Positions 6,650 through 14,751 of a DNA stretch of 18,731 nucleotides are shown one piece after another. Both the position numbers and the translations under genes were made by a program. Position 1 is the stretch's first letter, and each line of letters begins with the position of its first letter. The notes under the pieces are model-generated. The model searched no databases, had not been told where the DNA came from, and saw only the letters and a list, made by a program, of their open reading frames with translations. This stretch comes from Desulfobacterales bacterium (lineage in GTDB: Bacteria > Desulfobacterota > Desulfobacteria > Desulfobacterales > UBA5852): contig JASJBQ010000046.1 in assembly GCA_030066455.1 (NCBI GenBank), positions 1 through 18,731 on the forward strand, given 5' to 3'.

Positions 6650-7924
6650 CTACATTTTCATCGCGAACTCCGGCATGAAGGGAGCACCAACGGCGCGGAA
6701 CACGCCGTCCTCCACGCGGTAGATCTGGAGTTCATCCACCCCCTCCTTATCCGTTGAGGAGTAGGTCACCGGCCCCACCGTGGTCAGCGGGTAAAACGCG
6801 TTATAGCCGTTCATGGCCAGCATTTCTTCGTAGAGCGACTCCCGGGTGATCGGCTTACCCCCGGCCTTGGCCCGGCGTAACACTTCGGTTGCAATCTGCG
6901 CGACCATCACACCGTTGGTGTAATTGTGGGAGTTGGCGGCCTTGTCGTCGCGGCCGTAGCGCTTGGCCAGATCGAGCTGGGCCGCGGTGCCAGGCCCCGC
7001 CTCGGAAGTCAAGGTGTATGAGGTGCTCCAGAAGTAGTTGTTGGCCGCCGTCCCGGCCAGGGCAATCAGGTCGTTGCCGCCGGTGTAGTGGGCCCCCAGG
7101 AAGGTGATCTTGCCGGCTTCGCCGAATTCTGCGGCAACCATGCCCTGCCGCTCGGCATCCTTGATCAGGGTGGCCACCGGCGACTGGACTGTATGGCAGA
7201 TCACATATTGCACGCCCTTGCTCTGCAGACGCTGCAGGGTCGCCGTATTGTCGAGATCCTTGCCGTGCTCCACGACCTCGACGATGTCGATCTTTAGGCC
7301 TTGTTCCACAGCCTTCTTGGTGTCCTCAACCGGCCCGCGGCCGAAGGCCGAGGGATGGATGAAAAGGGCCACCTTGGGCGTGTCGCCCGCGTGGTTGGTG
7401 GCCACATATTCGGCCAGACCGATCATCTGCTTGGAATACGAGGCGATCGGCAGGAAGATGTAGTTGGAGTCGTCCAGGTTGCCCGCGTGGAATGAAGCCG
7501 GCACGACCGCGATTTTTTCTTCCTCGAAGTCGCGCTTCAACCCCAGCGTGCTGCCGGTGGAATAGTTGAGATAGAAGACGATCCCCTCCGTCATGAAATC
7601 CTCGAAATTTCTTTTGGTGACGTCGGTCTTGTACTGATCGTCGCGGATGGCGCACTCGATGGTGTCCTCGCCCAGGATCTTGGTCTCATTGGCATAGCGA
7701 AAGTAGTCCTCCACCCCCTTGGAATAGGGATTGCCGGCATCGGAGGTGGGTCCGGTGATGGCCAGCGAGAGTCCCAGTTTATAGACCTGGGGGGCACCGG
7801 CCGGCATGGCTTCTTCCTTTTGGGCTTCGACCGCCGGCTTTTCTTCTTCCTTGGCGCAGGACCAGGTGAATGCGAGCGCAAAGGCGATCATCAGGGTCAA
7901 CACAATTACGCTTGTCTTTTTCAT
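6650..7924 (-). CDS. livK: Branched-chain-type ABC transporter substrate-binding lipoprotein LivK
   Basis: 424-residue periplasmic binding protein of the LivK/Peripla_BP_6 type. The N-terminus is a signal peptide (KKTSVIVLTLMIAFALAF) with Cys23 as likely lipid attachment site, followed by an acidic/Ala linker. YKLGLSLAITGPTSDAGNPYSKGVEDYFRYAN (about 48-79) matches the family start (usual phrase: lxxTGxxaxxGxxxxxGxxlA). It is longer than E. coli LivK (about 370), as is common for deltaproteobacterial members. A purine-rich GGGGGAG precedes the ATG. The gene lies 75 nt downstream of livM and upstream of livF in the same operon. The real substrate may be an amino acid, amide, urea-like compound or aromatic/aliphatic carboxylate; sequence alone does not decide. 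Confidence 0.93.
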   Translation of the reverse strand: MKKTSVIVLTLMIAFALAFTWSCAKEEEKPAVEAQKEEAMPAGAPQVYKLGLSLAITGPTSDAGNPYSKGVEDYFRYANETKILGEDTIECAIRDDQYKTDVTKRNFEDFMTEGIVFYLNYSTGSTLGLKRDFEEEKIAVVPASFHAGNLDDSNYIFLPIASYSKQMIGLAEYVATNHAGDTPKVALFIHPSAFGRGPVEDTKKAVEQGLKIDIVEVVEHGKDLDNTATLQRLQSKGVQYVICHTVQSPVATLIKDAERQGMVAAEFGEAGKITFLGAHYTGGNDLIALAGTAANNYFWSTSYTLTSEAGPGTAAQLDLAKRYGRDDKAANSHNYTNGVMVAQIATEVLRRAKAGGKPITRESLYEEMLAMNGYNAFYPLTTVGPVTYSSTDKEGVDELQIYRVEDGVFRAVGAPFMPEFAMKM

Positions 7925-7999
7925 TTGCTCCCCCTTGATTGGAATGTGTTTGTTTGGGCACTATCCATCGCTTAAAGCGAAAACGCGTTGCGGCGATCG

Positions 8000-9094
8000 C
8001 TAGTAGCGGAACGGCCAGAGTTTCAGATACGTCCGGATGATGCGCCACCAGTTGGCGATCCCACGGGGTTCAAACATTAAAAACAAAACGATCACCAGGC
8101 CGAAAGCCAAGGGTTTCAGAGCCGTAGCCAGGTTCATGGCCCCGGTCAGGATGGTGCCGGCGAACTCCGCCAGGTGCTCCACCTGCAGGTCAAGCATGCG
8201 GATCGCAATCGGGCCGAAAAAAGCCCCCGGCAGCGTGCCCAGCCCGCCAACGATGGCCATGGCCAGGTAGGTGATCGACTGGTGCAGGGTAAAGGATTCG
8301 ATCCCCACCCCGCGGTAGAGGTAGGCGTGAAGGGCGCCGGCCACGCCGGCGAAAAAACCGGCCAGGGCAAAGGCGTAGACCTTGGTGAAACCCGGATGCA
8401 TCCCCATGGCGTCGGCCGCCCGGTCGTTGTCGCGCACCGCGATCAGGCAGCGCCCATAGCGGGTTCGCATCAGGTTGCGCACGCCGAACCCCATTACGAC
8501 CACCAGAAACATGATGACGTAATACCAGAAGAAATAGTGCTCCTCGCGGCCGACGAAGCCTGTGAGCCAGCGCACGCGTCCGATATAGATGGTCTGGCCC
8601 TGATCGAAAAATTTAAGGAAATTGATCACCCACTGGAAGATCATCTGAAAGGACAGGGTCGCGATGGCCAGGTAGAGATGCTTGATGCGGATGGCCGGCA
8701 GCCCCACGAAGGCGCCAAAGGCCGCGCCCATAGCGCCCGAGATCAGGATCATCAACGGCCAGGCATGGGTGATGATCGCATGGCTGTCGCCCAACAGCTG
8801 TGAAAAGGTCGCCAGGGTGTAGGCCCCCACCCCCACGAAGGCCGCGTGCCCGATGGAAATCAGCCCGGCGTAGCCGGTTACCAGATTCAGGCCGTAGATG
8901 GCCACGATGGCGATCAGGATGTTGTCGATCACCAGCATGTACTTGTTGCTGAGTTTGAAAAACAGTGGCCAGATGAACAGGGCGGCCAGAAAGAGCGCGA
9001 AGGCCAGGCGGTCAATATTCGTCAGGAAGATGCGCTGTTCTTCCTTGTACGTTGTGAAAAAATTACCGGTTGCAAACCAACGATTGGCAGACAT
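8000..9094 (-). CDS. livM: Branched-chain-type ABC transporter permease LivM
   Basis: 364-residue inner-membrane permease. A cytoplasmic N-terminus of about 30 residues is followed by multiple hydrophobic segments. GLNLVTGYAGLISIGHAAFVGVGAYTLA (in two parts: 68-80 and 81-95) is the LivM family hallmark, and GRCLIAVRDNDRAADAMGM (214-232) is the cytoplasmic loop that contacts the ATPases. It partners with LivH to form the transmembrane channel. The start lies 3 nt after the livH stop codon, indicating translational coupling. 75 nt separate it from livK. Confidence 0.94.
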   Translation of the reverse strand: MSANRWFATGNFFTTYKEEQRIFLTNIDRLAFALFLAALFIWPLFFKLSNKYMLVIDNILIAIVAIYGLNLVTGYAGLISIGHAAFVGVGAYTLATFSQLLGDSHAIITHAWPLMILISGAMGAAFGAFVGLPAIRIKHLYLAIATLSFQMIFQWVINFLKFFDQGQTIYIGRVRWLTGFVGREEHYFFWYYVIMFLVVVMGFGVRNLMRTRYGRCLIAVRDNDRAADAMGMHPGFTKVYAFALAGFFAGVAGALHAYLYRGVGIESFTLHQSITYLAMAIVGGLGTLPGAFFGPIAIRMLDLQVEHLAEFAGTILTGAMNLATALKPLAFGLVIVLFLMFEPRGIANWWRIIRTYLKLWPFRY

Positions 9095-9097
9095 AGG

Positions 9098-9991
9098 CTA
9101 AACTCGCTCGATTTCGTGGATGCCGAAAAGCCCGTGCGGCTTGAAAAGCAGGATGACCAGGAGAATGATGTACGGCAGGACATCGGCCGTGCCGTAAAGC
9201 CCCCAGTGACCGTCCAGGTAGCCGGCCGCGAACTGCTGGATGAGCCCCATGATGATACCGGCCACCACCGCCCCGATGATCGAGTCCAGCCCGCCCAGGA
9301 TGACCACCGGAAACACCGTGATGCCGAAGGCGTGCAGGGTGTCGAAATTCAGGCCGGTGATGTTGCCGATGATGCTGCCGGCTGCCGCCGCGCTGAGTCC
9401 GGCCGTGGCCCAGGCCAGCCCGAAGACCTTGGGCACCGAAATACCCACCGACATCGAGGCCAGCTGATCGTCGGAGACCGCCCGCATCGATACGCCGATG
9501 GTGGAGCGCTTGAAGAACCAGGAGAAACTGCCGATCAGGATGGTGGTGATGATGACCCCCACCAACTGGGTCCAGGAAATCGAGACCCCGCCGAAGGTGA
9601 TCGGCGTTTTGGGCAGAAAGGCCGGGAACGAGAAATTTTCGGTGCCGAAGGGCGTCAGGTAGACCAGTCCGTCGATGATCGACATCAGCCCGATGGTGAC
9701 CATGATGACCGAAATGATGGGCTCGCCGATAAGACGGCGCAGAAAGATGCGCTCCACGCTCATGGCCAGCAGGAAGGTGATGGCCACACTCAACAGGAAC
9801 GAAACAACGATGGGGATCCCGGCCCAGACCGTCAGCGCGTAGGTGATAAAGGCCCCGGCCGCGATGATCTGCCCGTGGGCGATGTTGAGCACCCGGCTGG
9901 ACTTATAGATCAGAACGAACCCCAGGGCCGAAAGCGCGTAGATCGACCCGACCACGATACCGCTGACCACAAGCTGAAAAAAATAACTCAT
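9098..9991 (-). CDS. livH: Branched-chain-type ABC transporter permease LivH
   Basis: 297-residue inner-membrane permease, normal length for LivH. The N-terminus FQLVVSGIVVGSIYALSALG and the motif SSRVLNIAHGQIIAAGAF (31-48) are diagnostic; later loop TIGVSMRAVSDDQLASMSVG is the ATPase-contacting segment. Its ATG overlaps the stop codon of the acyl-CoA synthetase gene as ATGA (9988-9991), so both are made from one transcript and probably by coupled translation. Confidence 0.95.
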   Translation of the reverse strand: MSYFFQLVVSGIVVGSIYALSALGFVLIYKSSRVLNIAHGQIIAAGAFITYALTVWAGIPIVVSFLLSVAITFLLAMSVERIFLRRLIGEPIISVIMVTIGLMSIIDGLVYLTPFGTENFSFPAFLPKTPITFGGVSISWTQLVGVIITTILIGSFSWFFKRSTIGVSMRAVSDDQLASMSVGISVPKVFGLAWATAGLSAAAAGSIIGNITGLNFDTLHAFGITVFPVVILGGLDSIIGAVVAGIIMGLIQQFAAGYLDGHWGLYGTADVLPYIILLVILLFKPHGLFGIHEIERV

Positions 9992-11916
9992 CGAACGTCT
10001 TCCATGGTGTAAAAGGGCAGTTGGGTTTCGACGGTGGTCGTCTGACCGTCCTGATACTGAAACTGCGCTTCGACCGTCTTCTCACCGATGGCCTCGTTGT
10101 ACAGGGTGTCGTAGAGATCGACATATTTCTCGCGCACGAACTTGCGCCGGATCTTGCCGGTCTTGGTCAGCTCGCCGTCGTCCACGTCGAGCAGCTTGTA
10201 GAGCATGGCCCAGCGTCTGATCCGGAAATGAGGCTTTTCCACGGTGCGGTTGAACGTCTCGATCTGTTCCCGGATCAGGTCGGCCACCTCCGTTTTGAGC
10301 GACAGGTCCATATAGGTCGTGAAAGAAATCCCGCGGTCTTCGGCCCACTTGCCGACGATGATGGCGTCGATATTGATCAGGGCGGAGACGAATTCCATCT
10401 GGTCGCCGAAAATCACGGCCTCTTTGATGTAAGGGCTGAACTTGAGCTTGTTTTCGAGGAACTGGGGACTGAACATCTCGCCCCGATGGTTGTGCATCAC
10501 GTCCGAGAGGCGGTCGATCACCACCAGGTGCCCCTGCTCGTCGATGTAACCGGCATCGCCGGAGTGCAGCCAGCCACCGTCCAGGAGTTCCTCGGTCTTG
10601 TCGGGCAGTTCGTAGTACCCTCGGCAGACCGAGGGTGACCGCGAAAGGATCTCACCCTCGTCGGATATCTTGCATTCGGTTTCCGGCAGGGGAATGCCCA
10701 CCGTGTCGTTGCGGATGTCACCGTCACGGTGCATGTAGGCGATGCCGGTGATTTCGGTCTGGCCGTAGATCTGCTTCAGGTTGACCCCCAGGGCCTGGTA
10801 GAAGGTGAAGAGGTCCGGTCCCAGGGCGGCGCCGCCGGTGTAGGCCCGGCGCAGGCGCAGAAACCCGATCTGGTTGATCAGCGGCCGGAAGATCACGGTC
10901 TTGCCGATCCAGGCCCTGAAGGCCAGAAACGGCGGCAGGGATTTGCCCGCCATGCGGTAGGTGGCGGCCTGCTCCCCGACCTTCATGAAATAATGGTAGC
11001 AGGCGCGGTTGAGGCCGTAGGACTCGTCGATCTTGAGCCAGATCTGGGAGCGGATGGTCTCGTAGATCCGCGGCGCCCCGAACATGAAATGCGGCCCGAT
11101 CTCCTTCAGGTCCTCCATGGCGGTCTCCACCGACTCCGGGAAATTGACGGTGATCCCGGTGGCCATGGCCACCCCGAAGGCGTTCATCTGCTCGCCGATC
11201 CAGGCGAAGGGCAGGAAGGAGAGGTATTCGTCCGTGGGCTCCAGATGATCGACCTTGGTGATCTGCACGCCCATGTTGATATAGTTGCGGTGCATCATCT
11301 CGGCGCCCTTGGGGAGCCCGGTGGTGCCCGAGGTCAGGCAGAGGTGGCAGACATCGTCGGCACGCCCCCGGTCGACCATCTGCTCGAAACGGTCGGGATC
11401 GGCCTGGTGGGCCTCTTCCCCTAGACGATAGAGGTCATCGATGACCATGAACCAGTCGTCGGTGCGGTAACTGCGCATGCCGCGCGGATCTTCGTAGACG
11501 ACCTTCTTCACCCGCGGGATCCGCTCGCGGATCTCGCGCAGCTTGTCCACCTGCTCCTGGTCGTCGCAGAAGACCAGGCTGACCCCCATATAGTTCAGGA
11601 TGCCTTCGATCTCGTCGGGCAGGCTGGACTGGTAGAGCCCGGCGGAAATGCCGCCCACGGCCTGCGCCCCTACCGCGACGAAAAGCAGCTCCGGGATGTT
11701 GTCGCCGATGATGGCGATCTTGTCGCCCGGTTTGAAACCGATCTTCTCCAGCCCCAGGCCGGCTTTGCGCACATGATCGTAGTAGTCGGACCAGGTATAG
11801 GCATTCCAGCGGCCGAAATCCTTTTCGCGCAAGGCAACCTTGTCGCCGGACTGCTTGACCCGCCAGCGCAGAAGCTGCGGAATCGAATAATTCACCAACT
11901 CGTCATGGTTTTCCAT
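9988..11916 (-). CDS. AMP-forming acyl-CoA synthetase (long-chain fatty acid CoA ligase type)
   Basis: 642-residue ANL-superfamily adenylating enzyme that activates a carboxylate to its CoA thioester via an acyl-AMP. Motifs: P-loop TSGTTGLPKG (195-204), adenine-binding YGQTEITG (384-391), ribose-binding HSGDAGYIDEQGHLVVIDR (451-469), and near the C-terminus LTKTGKIRRK with the Lys that catalyses adenylation. The region SFLPFAWIGEQM replaces the usual LPLxHxxE motif of bacterial and eukaryotic long-chain ligases. The gene sits inside a liv-type transporter operon, after livG and overlapping livH by 4 nt, so its substrate is plausibly something the transporter brings in. The ribosome-binding site is weak (GGCG). 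Family certain; chain length or aromatic substrate unknown. Confidence 0.93.
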   Translation of the reverse strand: MENHDELVNYSIPQLLRWRVKQSGDKVALREKDFGRWNAYTWSDYYDHVRKAGLGLEKIGFKPGDKIAIIGDNIPELLFVAVGAQAVGGISAGLYQSSLPDEIEGILNYMGVSLVFCDDQEQVDKLREIRERIPRVKKVVYEDPRGMRSYRTDDWFMVIDDLYRLGEEAHQADPDRFEQMVDRGRADDVCHLCLTSGTTGLPKGAEMMHRNYINMGVQITKVDHLEPTDEYLSFLPFAWIGEQMNAFGVAMATGITVNFPESVETAMEDLKEIGPHFMFGAPRIYETIRSQIWLKIDESYGLNRACYHYFMKVGEQAATYRMAGKSLPPFLAFRAWIGKTVIFRPLINQIGFLRLRRAYTGGAALGPDLFTFYQALGVNLKQIYGQTEITGIAYMHRDGDIRNDTVGIPLPETECKISDEGEILSRSPSVCRGYYELPDKTEELLDGGWLHSGDAGYIDEQGHLVVIDRLSDVMHNHRGEMFSPQFLENKLKFSPYIKEAVIFGDQMEFVSALINIDAIIVGKWAEDRGISFTTYMDLSLKTEVADLIREQIETFNRTVEKPHFRIRRWAMLYKLLDVDDGELTKTGKIRRKFVREKYVDLYDTLYNEAIGEKTVEAQFQYQDGQTTTVETQLPFYTMEDVR

Positions 11917-11983
11917 ACGCCGATAGCCATCTTTATCGCTCGATCAATTTCCGAATAAAGTCAGAGGCGTCTCTATCAAAAAC

Positions 11984-12058
11984 CGGGCGCCCCAAAAGCT
12001 GAGCAGCGAGGTGTCCATCGATAGCCGCAGCGACGAAGTGCGCCAGGCAACGCCACCG
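11984..12058. repeat. Family 2 structured repeat, decayed copy
   Basis: It aligns across about 75 nt with 12124-12198 (GCGCCCCAA..GCTGAG, then CCGCAGCGACGAAGTGCGCC and GGCAACGCC). The central hairpin is broken (GGTGTCC-atcg-ATAGCC) and no matching outer arms are visible. It lies in the operon spacer between livG and the acyl-CoA synthetase. Confidence 0.55.
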
Positions 12059-12096
12059 AGCCTAAAACCAACCCCCTCACGCCCATCAACCCCGTC

Positions 12097-12222
12097 AGAC
12101 GGATGCGTCATCGGCCCAAGACCAAGGCGCCCCAAGCGCTGAGGAGTGAGGCGTACATCGGTACGCCGCAGCGACGAAGTGCGCCGGGCAACGCCGGTAT
12201 TGGGCCGATGACGCATCCGTCT
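12097..12222. repeat. Family 2 structured repeat with perfect 23-bp arms at the livG 3' end
   Basis: 12097-12119 and 12200-12222 are perfect inverted copies (23 bp, starting AGACGGATGCGTCATC). The right arm includes two bases of the livG stop codon. The core contains GGCGTAC-atcg-GTACGCC, a 7-bp stem, followed by GCAGCGACGAAGTGCGCC and GGGCAACGCCG. Overall architecture parallels family 1: variable outer arms, inner GGCG/CGCC pairing and a central GTA-containing hairpin. Confidence 0.75.
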
Positions 12223-13009
12223 AGTCTTCACCGATATAGGCCTCGATCACCTTCGAATTCGCCGCCACCTCCTCCGGCTTCCCCTCACCGATCAACTGTC
12301 CGAAGTCCAGGACGTAAATCTGGTCGGAGATATCCATCACCACGCCCAGATCGTGCTCCACGAGCACGACGGTGATTTCGCGCTCCTTCTGAATATCGAG
12401 GATGAAGCGCACCATGTCCTCCTTCTCCTCGATGTTCATACCTGCCATGGGTTCGTCGAGCAGCAGAAGATTGGGGCCCAAAGTCAGGGCGCGGGCCACC
12501 TCGACCCGCTTCTGGACCCCGTAGCTGAGACTGCCCACCGTCTTCTTTCGGTAGGGTTCGAGCTCCATGAAATCGATCACGTCCTCGACATAGGCGCGGT
12601 TCTCGGCTTCCACACGCGACGGCCGACCGTAATAGAAAAGGGCCTGCAGAAAATTGTACTTGAGGTTCTGGTGGCGGGCCAGCAGCAGGTTGTCCAGCAC
12701 CGTCATGCCGCTGAACAACTCGATGTTCTGAAACGCCCGGGCGATGCCCAGGTTGGACACCTGGTGCGGCGAGGCCTGGGTCAGGCGACGTTCGCCGTAG
12801 TAGATATCGCCCCGGGTCAAATGATAGAATCCGGAGATGCTGTTGAGCAGGCTGGTCTTGCCGGCGCCGTTGGGCCCGATGACAGACGTGATCAGGCCAG
12901 GATTGATGGTCATGTTGACACGTGACAGGGCGCGTAATCCCCCGAAATCCAGTGTGGCCTCGTTGACCTGGAGAACGGACTGCGAATTACGGTCGGTTTT
13001 CGTATTCAT
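12221..13009 (-). CDS. livG: Branched-chain-type ABC transporter ATP-binding protein LivG
   Basis: 262-residue ATPase, second nucleotide-binding subunit of the same HAAT importer. Walker A GPNGAGKT (45-52), GIARAFQNIELFSGMTVLDNLLLARH (LivG-type Q-loop region), signature LSYGVQKRVEVARAL (161-175), Walker B LLLLDEP (181-187), and EHD switch region (H219). LivG is told from LivF by ARAFQN and by MAGMNIEEKE after Walker B. ATG 13009 is preferred; a TTG lies one codon upstream. First gene of the operon; about 300 nt separate it from its candidate promoter. Its stop codon overlaps the arm of a structured repeat, which separates it from the next gene by about 300 nt. Confidence 0.93.
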   Translation of the reverse strand: MNTKTDRNSQSVLQVNEATLDFGGLRALSRVNMTINPGLITSVIGPNGAGKTSLLNSISGFYHLTRGDIYYGERRLTQASPHQVSNLGIARAFQNIELFSGMTVLDNLLLARHQNLKYNFLQALFYYGRPSRVEAENRAYVEDVIDFMELEPYRKKTVGSLSYGVQKRVEVARALTLGPNLLLLDEPMAGMNIEEKEDMVRFILDIQKEREITVVLVEHDLGVVMDISDQIYVLDFGQLIGEGKPEEVAANSKVIEAYIGED

Positions 13010-13080
13010 CAATCTGGCGTATCCCGCTCTTTTCGCTACCCGTTCGGGAGATCGGCAAATCTGCCATGACGGGTTGGTTC

Positions 13081-13128
13081 AAAAGAAGCCCCGATGGTCA
13101 TCCGGTGGGGACGGTCGCCATCAGGGCT
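13081..13128 (-). terminator. Terminator-like hairpin in the livG leader
   Basis: On the minus strand AGCCCTGATGG (13128-13118) pairs with CCATCGGGGCT (13097-13087), 11 bp with one wobble and a 20-nt loop, and is followed by TCTTTT (13086-13081). It lies about 75 nt ahead of the livG start and downstream of the candidate promoter, so it could be an attenuator, or a leftover terminator of the LOG transcript. Confidence 0.5.
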
Positions 13129-13285
13129 GAAACGACGGGGCGGAAAGGGCCCGGGAAAGCCCCCCGCTGCCGCCGCGGCGGGGCTGGTTGTTTGGCCATC
13201 ATCCGGTGCCAATCGACTTTCGCATCACCTGGGGTCATATCCGCTTGCGGTACTCCCTCACCGCACGATCCAGAACCGGCCATTG

Positions 13286-13302
13286 ACTGAATGAAATTCA
13301 GT
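13286..13302. promoter_or_regulatory. Palindromic operator candidate at the livG promoter
   Basis: ACTGAAT-gaa-ATTCAGT is a perfect inverted repeat with 7-bp arms. It falls just downstream of the -10 element below, near the predicted transcription start, where a TetR- or GntR-type repressor would act. No regulator gene is in the window. Confidence 0.4.
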
Positions 13303-13315
13303 TGGTAGGTTTCTC

Positions 13316-13342
13316 TCTATAATTTGTTGCACATTTAGTCAA
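13316..13342 (-). promoter_or_regulatory. Candidate promoter of the liv/acyl-CoA synthetase operon
   Basis: On the minus strand TTGACT (13342-13337) and TATAGA (13321-13316) are separated by 15 nt, in an AT-rich stretch (13300-13400) that contrasts with the GC-rich surroundings. Spacing is shorter than the ideal 17. Predicted start is about 300 nt before livG. Confidence 0.35.
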
Positions 13343-13792
13343 GAAGTTTTTAACTCACCGACATTGATATCTAAATGACTAAATATATTTTATTTATAAC
13401 GAATCGCCCATTGCGGCGACACGCTCAGGGGCGCTTGGTGCCTGACCGACCGGCCGTTAGATCGACTCCCTTCCAAACCATGATCGGAATCGGCGGAGCC
13501 CCCAGCGGCGGCACTTCCTTTTATATAGGGCTACCCGGTATCCCCCGCCGTCGCTAAGGTCGGGCAGCGATGATGAACCGCCCTCCGCGAAACGGCGCAC
13601 CCGGCAGATATGGCAATACATCCGGCGAAGGTCAAGGATTCTTTTCGCATGCGTCCAACAACGAAATCCCCGGCCGCCCTTCTTGTGCACGCAACGGCCG
13701 GATCAGACAGCGGGGCAAACAAACCCGCGCGGGCCACGCCGCGATTGCGCTCTACTCATTGTATTAAAGGAGTTTCATAAAAACCATCATGA
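13343..13792. other. Non-coding stretch, no gene recognised
   Basis: About 450 nt. The first 60 nt are AT-rich, the rest GC-rich. Open frames of 60-77 codons exist on both strands but overlap each other, lack ribosome-binding sites and have skewed Arg/Gly/Pro composition. I see no tRNA, rRNA or clear repeat here. Confidence 0.5.
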
Positions 13793-13909
13793 CGATTCCG
13801 TAAAAAGCGCAAGGTACGGCGCACAAATCCTGAGGCGCAGGCGTACATCGGTACGCCGCAGCAACGAAGCACGCCGGGCAACGCCGAGATTGCGTTGATT
13901 ACGAAACCG
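13793..13909. repeat. Family 2 structured repeat, copy with imperfect arms
   Basis: Arms 13793-13813 and 13889-13909 are complementary at 15 of 21 positions and differ in sequence from the livG copy. The core has GGCGTAC-atcg-GTACGCC (7-bp stem) followed by GCAGCAACGAAGCACGCC and GGGCAACGCCG. It ends 5 nt before the family 1 copy at 13915. Confidence 0.65.
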
Positions 13910-13914
13910 CCTTT

Positions 13915-14063
13915 TAGTGGGATGTCAGAAATGGTAGATTTTGGTTCCGGGCCAGGCCACAGCCGATCTGACGCCCGCAGGCGTAGCCAAGGCTACGTCG
14001 AGGAGTGGCAGGAGGCGAGAACGCCGCCCGGGGCCGAAAGATGCCATTTCTGGCCTGCCACTA
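13915..14063. repeat. Family 1 structured repeat starting at the LOG gene stop codon
   Basis: TAGTGGGATGTCAGAAATGG (13915-13934) and 14044-14063 are inverted 20-nt arms complementary at 17 positions, including CAGAAATGG/CCATTTCTG. On the minus strand the gene-proximal arm begins exactly with the TAG stop of the LOG gene. Inside, TAGATTTTGG (13935-13944) pairs with CCGAAAGATG (14034-14043). The centre is GCGTAGC-caag-GCTACG. Confidence 0.75.
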
Positions 14064-14711
14064 GAGGATGACCACCTTTTTGACAGCCCGAACCACCTCC
14101 TCCGGATCGTCGATCACCTGCAGAATGTCGATGTCCTCCGGGGAGATCATCTGGTCATCCAGAAGCCGGGTGCGTATCCAGTCCACCAGGCCGTTCCAGT
14201 AGTGGCTCCCCACGAGGACGACCGGCAGCGGGCGGATGCGCTGGGTCTGGATCAGGGTGACGGCTTCGAACAGTTCGTCCAGGGTCCCGAAGCCTCCGGG
14301 CATGATGACGTAGGCCATGGCATATTTGACAAACATCACTTTGCGGATAAAAAAATAATGGAAATTGAGTTGAATATTGGCATAAGGGTTGGGGGTCTGC
14401 TCGTGGGGCAGGTTGATGTTGAGGCCCACCGAGGTGCCGCCGGCCTCGGCGGCGCCCTTGTTGGCCGCCTCCATGATGCCCCCGCCCCCGCCGGTGATGA
14501 CGGTGAAATTTTCGCGTGCAAAGGCGGCGGCCACGGCCACGGCCCGCTTGTAGACCGGATCGTCGGGAGACGTGCGTGCGGACCCGAAGATGCTAACGGC
14601 CGGCCCGATGTCGTGCAGGGCCTCCACGCCTTCCACAAATTCGCCCATGATCCGGAACAAGCGCCAGGATTCCCCCAGTTTCAGGTCATCGATCACGAAC
14701 TGTCGTTCCAT
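14061..14711 (-). CDS. LOG-family protein (TIGR00730-like Rossmann fold)
   Basis: 216-residue cytoplasmic protein of the LOG family, once annotated as lysine decarboxylase; characterised members are nucleoside 5'-monophosphate phosphoribohydrolases that release cytokinin bases or related purines. Motifs: SIFGSARTS (40-48), TGGGGGIMEAANKGAAEAGG (73-92), FFIRKVMF (120-127) and the catalytic PGGFGTLDELFE (138-149), the family PGGxGTxxE signature. ATG 14711 follows AAGGA by about 7 nt; an upstream TTG is less likely. It is transcribed away from ptsH. Its stop codon is the first codon of the repeat arm. Physiological substrate unknown. Confidence 0.92.
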   Translation of the reverse strand: MERQFVIDDLKLGESWRLFRIMGEFVEGVEALHDIGPAVSIFGSARTSPDDPVYKRAVAVAAAFARENFTVITGGGGGIMEAANKGAAEAGGTSVGLNINLPHEQTPNPYANIQLNFHYFFIRKVMFVKYAMAYVIMPGGFGTLDELFEAVTLIQTQRIRPLPVVLVGSHYWNGLVDWIRTRLLDDQMISPEDIDILQVIDDPEEVVRAVKKVVIL

Positions 14712-14751
14712 TGCCGATCCTTTCCGCAATTCAGGGGTTGGCCATCGTTTC

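Noticed and set aside
8846..10012. 388-codon plus-strand frame opposite livM and livH
   Set aside because: Extremely Asp/Gln/Arg/Gly-rich composition, typical of the antisense of hydrophobic membrane-protein codons; livH and livM are clear.
13437..13560. Possible tRNA (GATCGACTCCC resembling a T-loop)
   Set aside because: No cloverleaf, acceptor stem pairing or anticodon arm can be drawn around it.
13793..14063. Integron attC sites
   Set aside because: The repeats are palindromic and lie at gene 3' ends, but there is no RYYYAAC/GTTRRRY core pair at the ends, the conserved part is internal, and the genes are ordinary chromosomal ones on both strands with no integrase.
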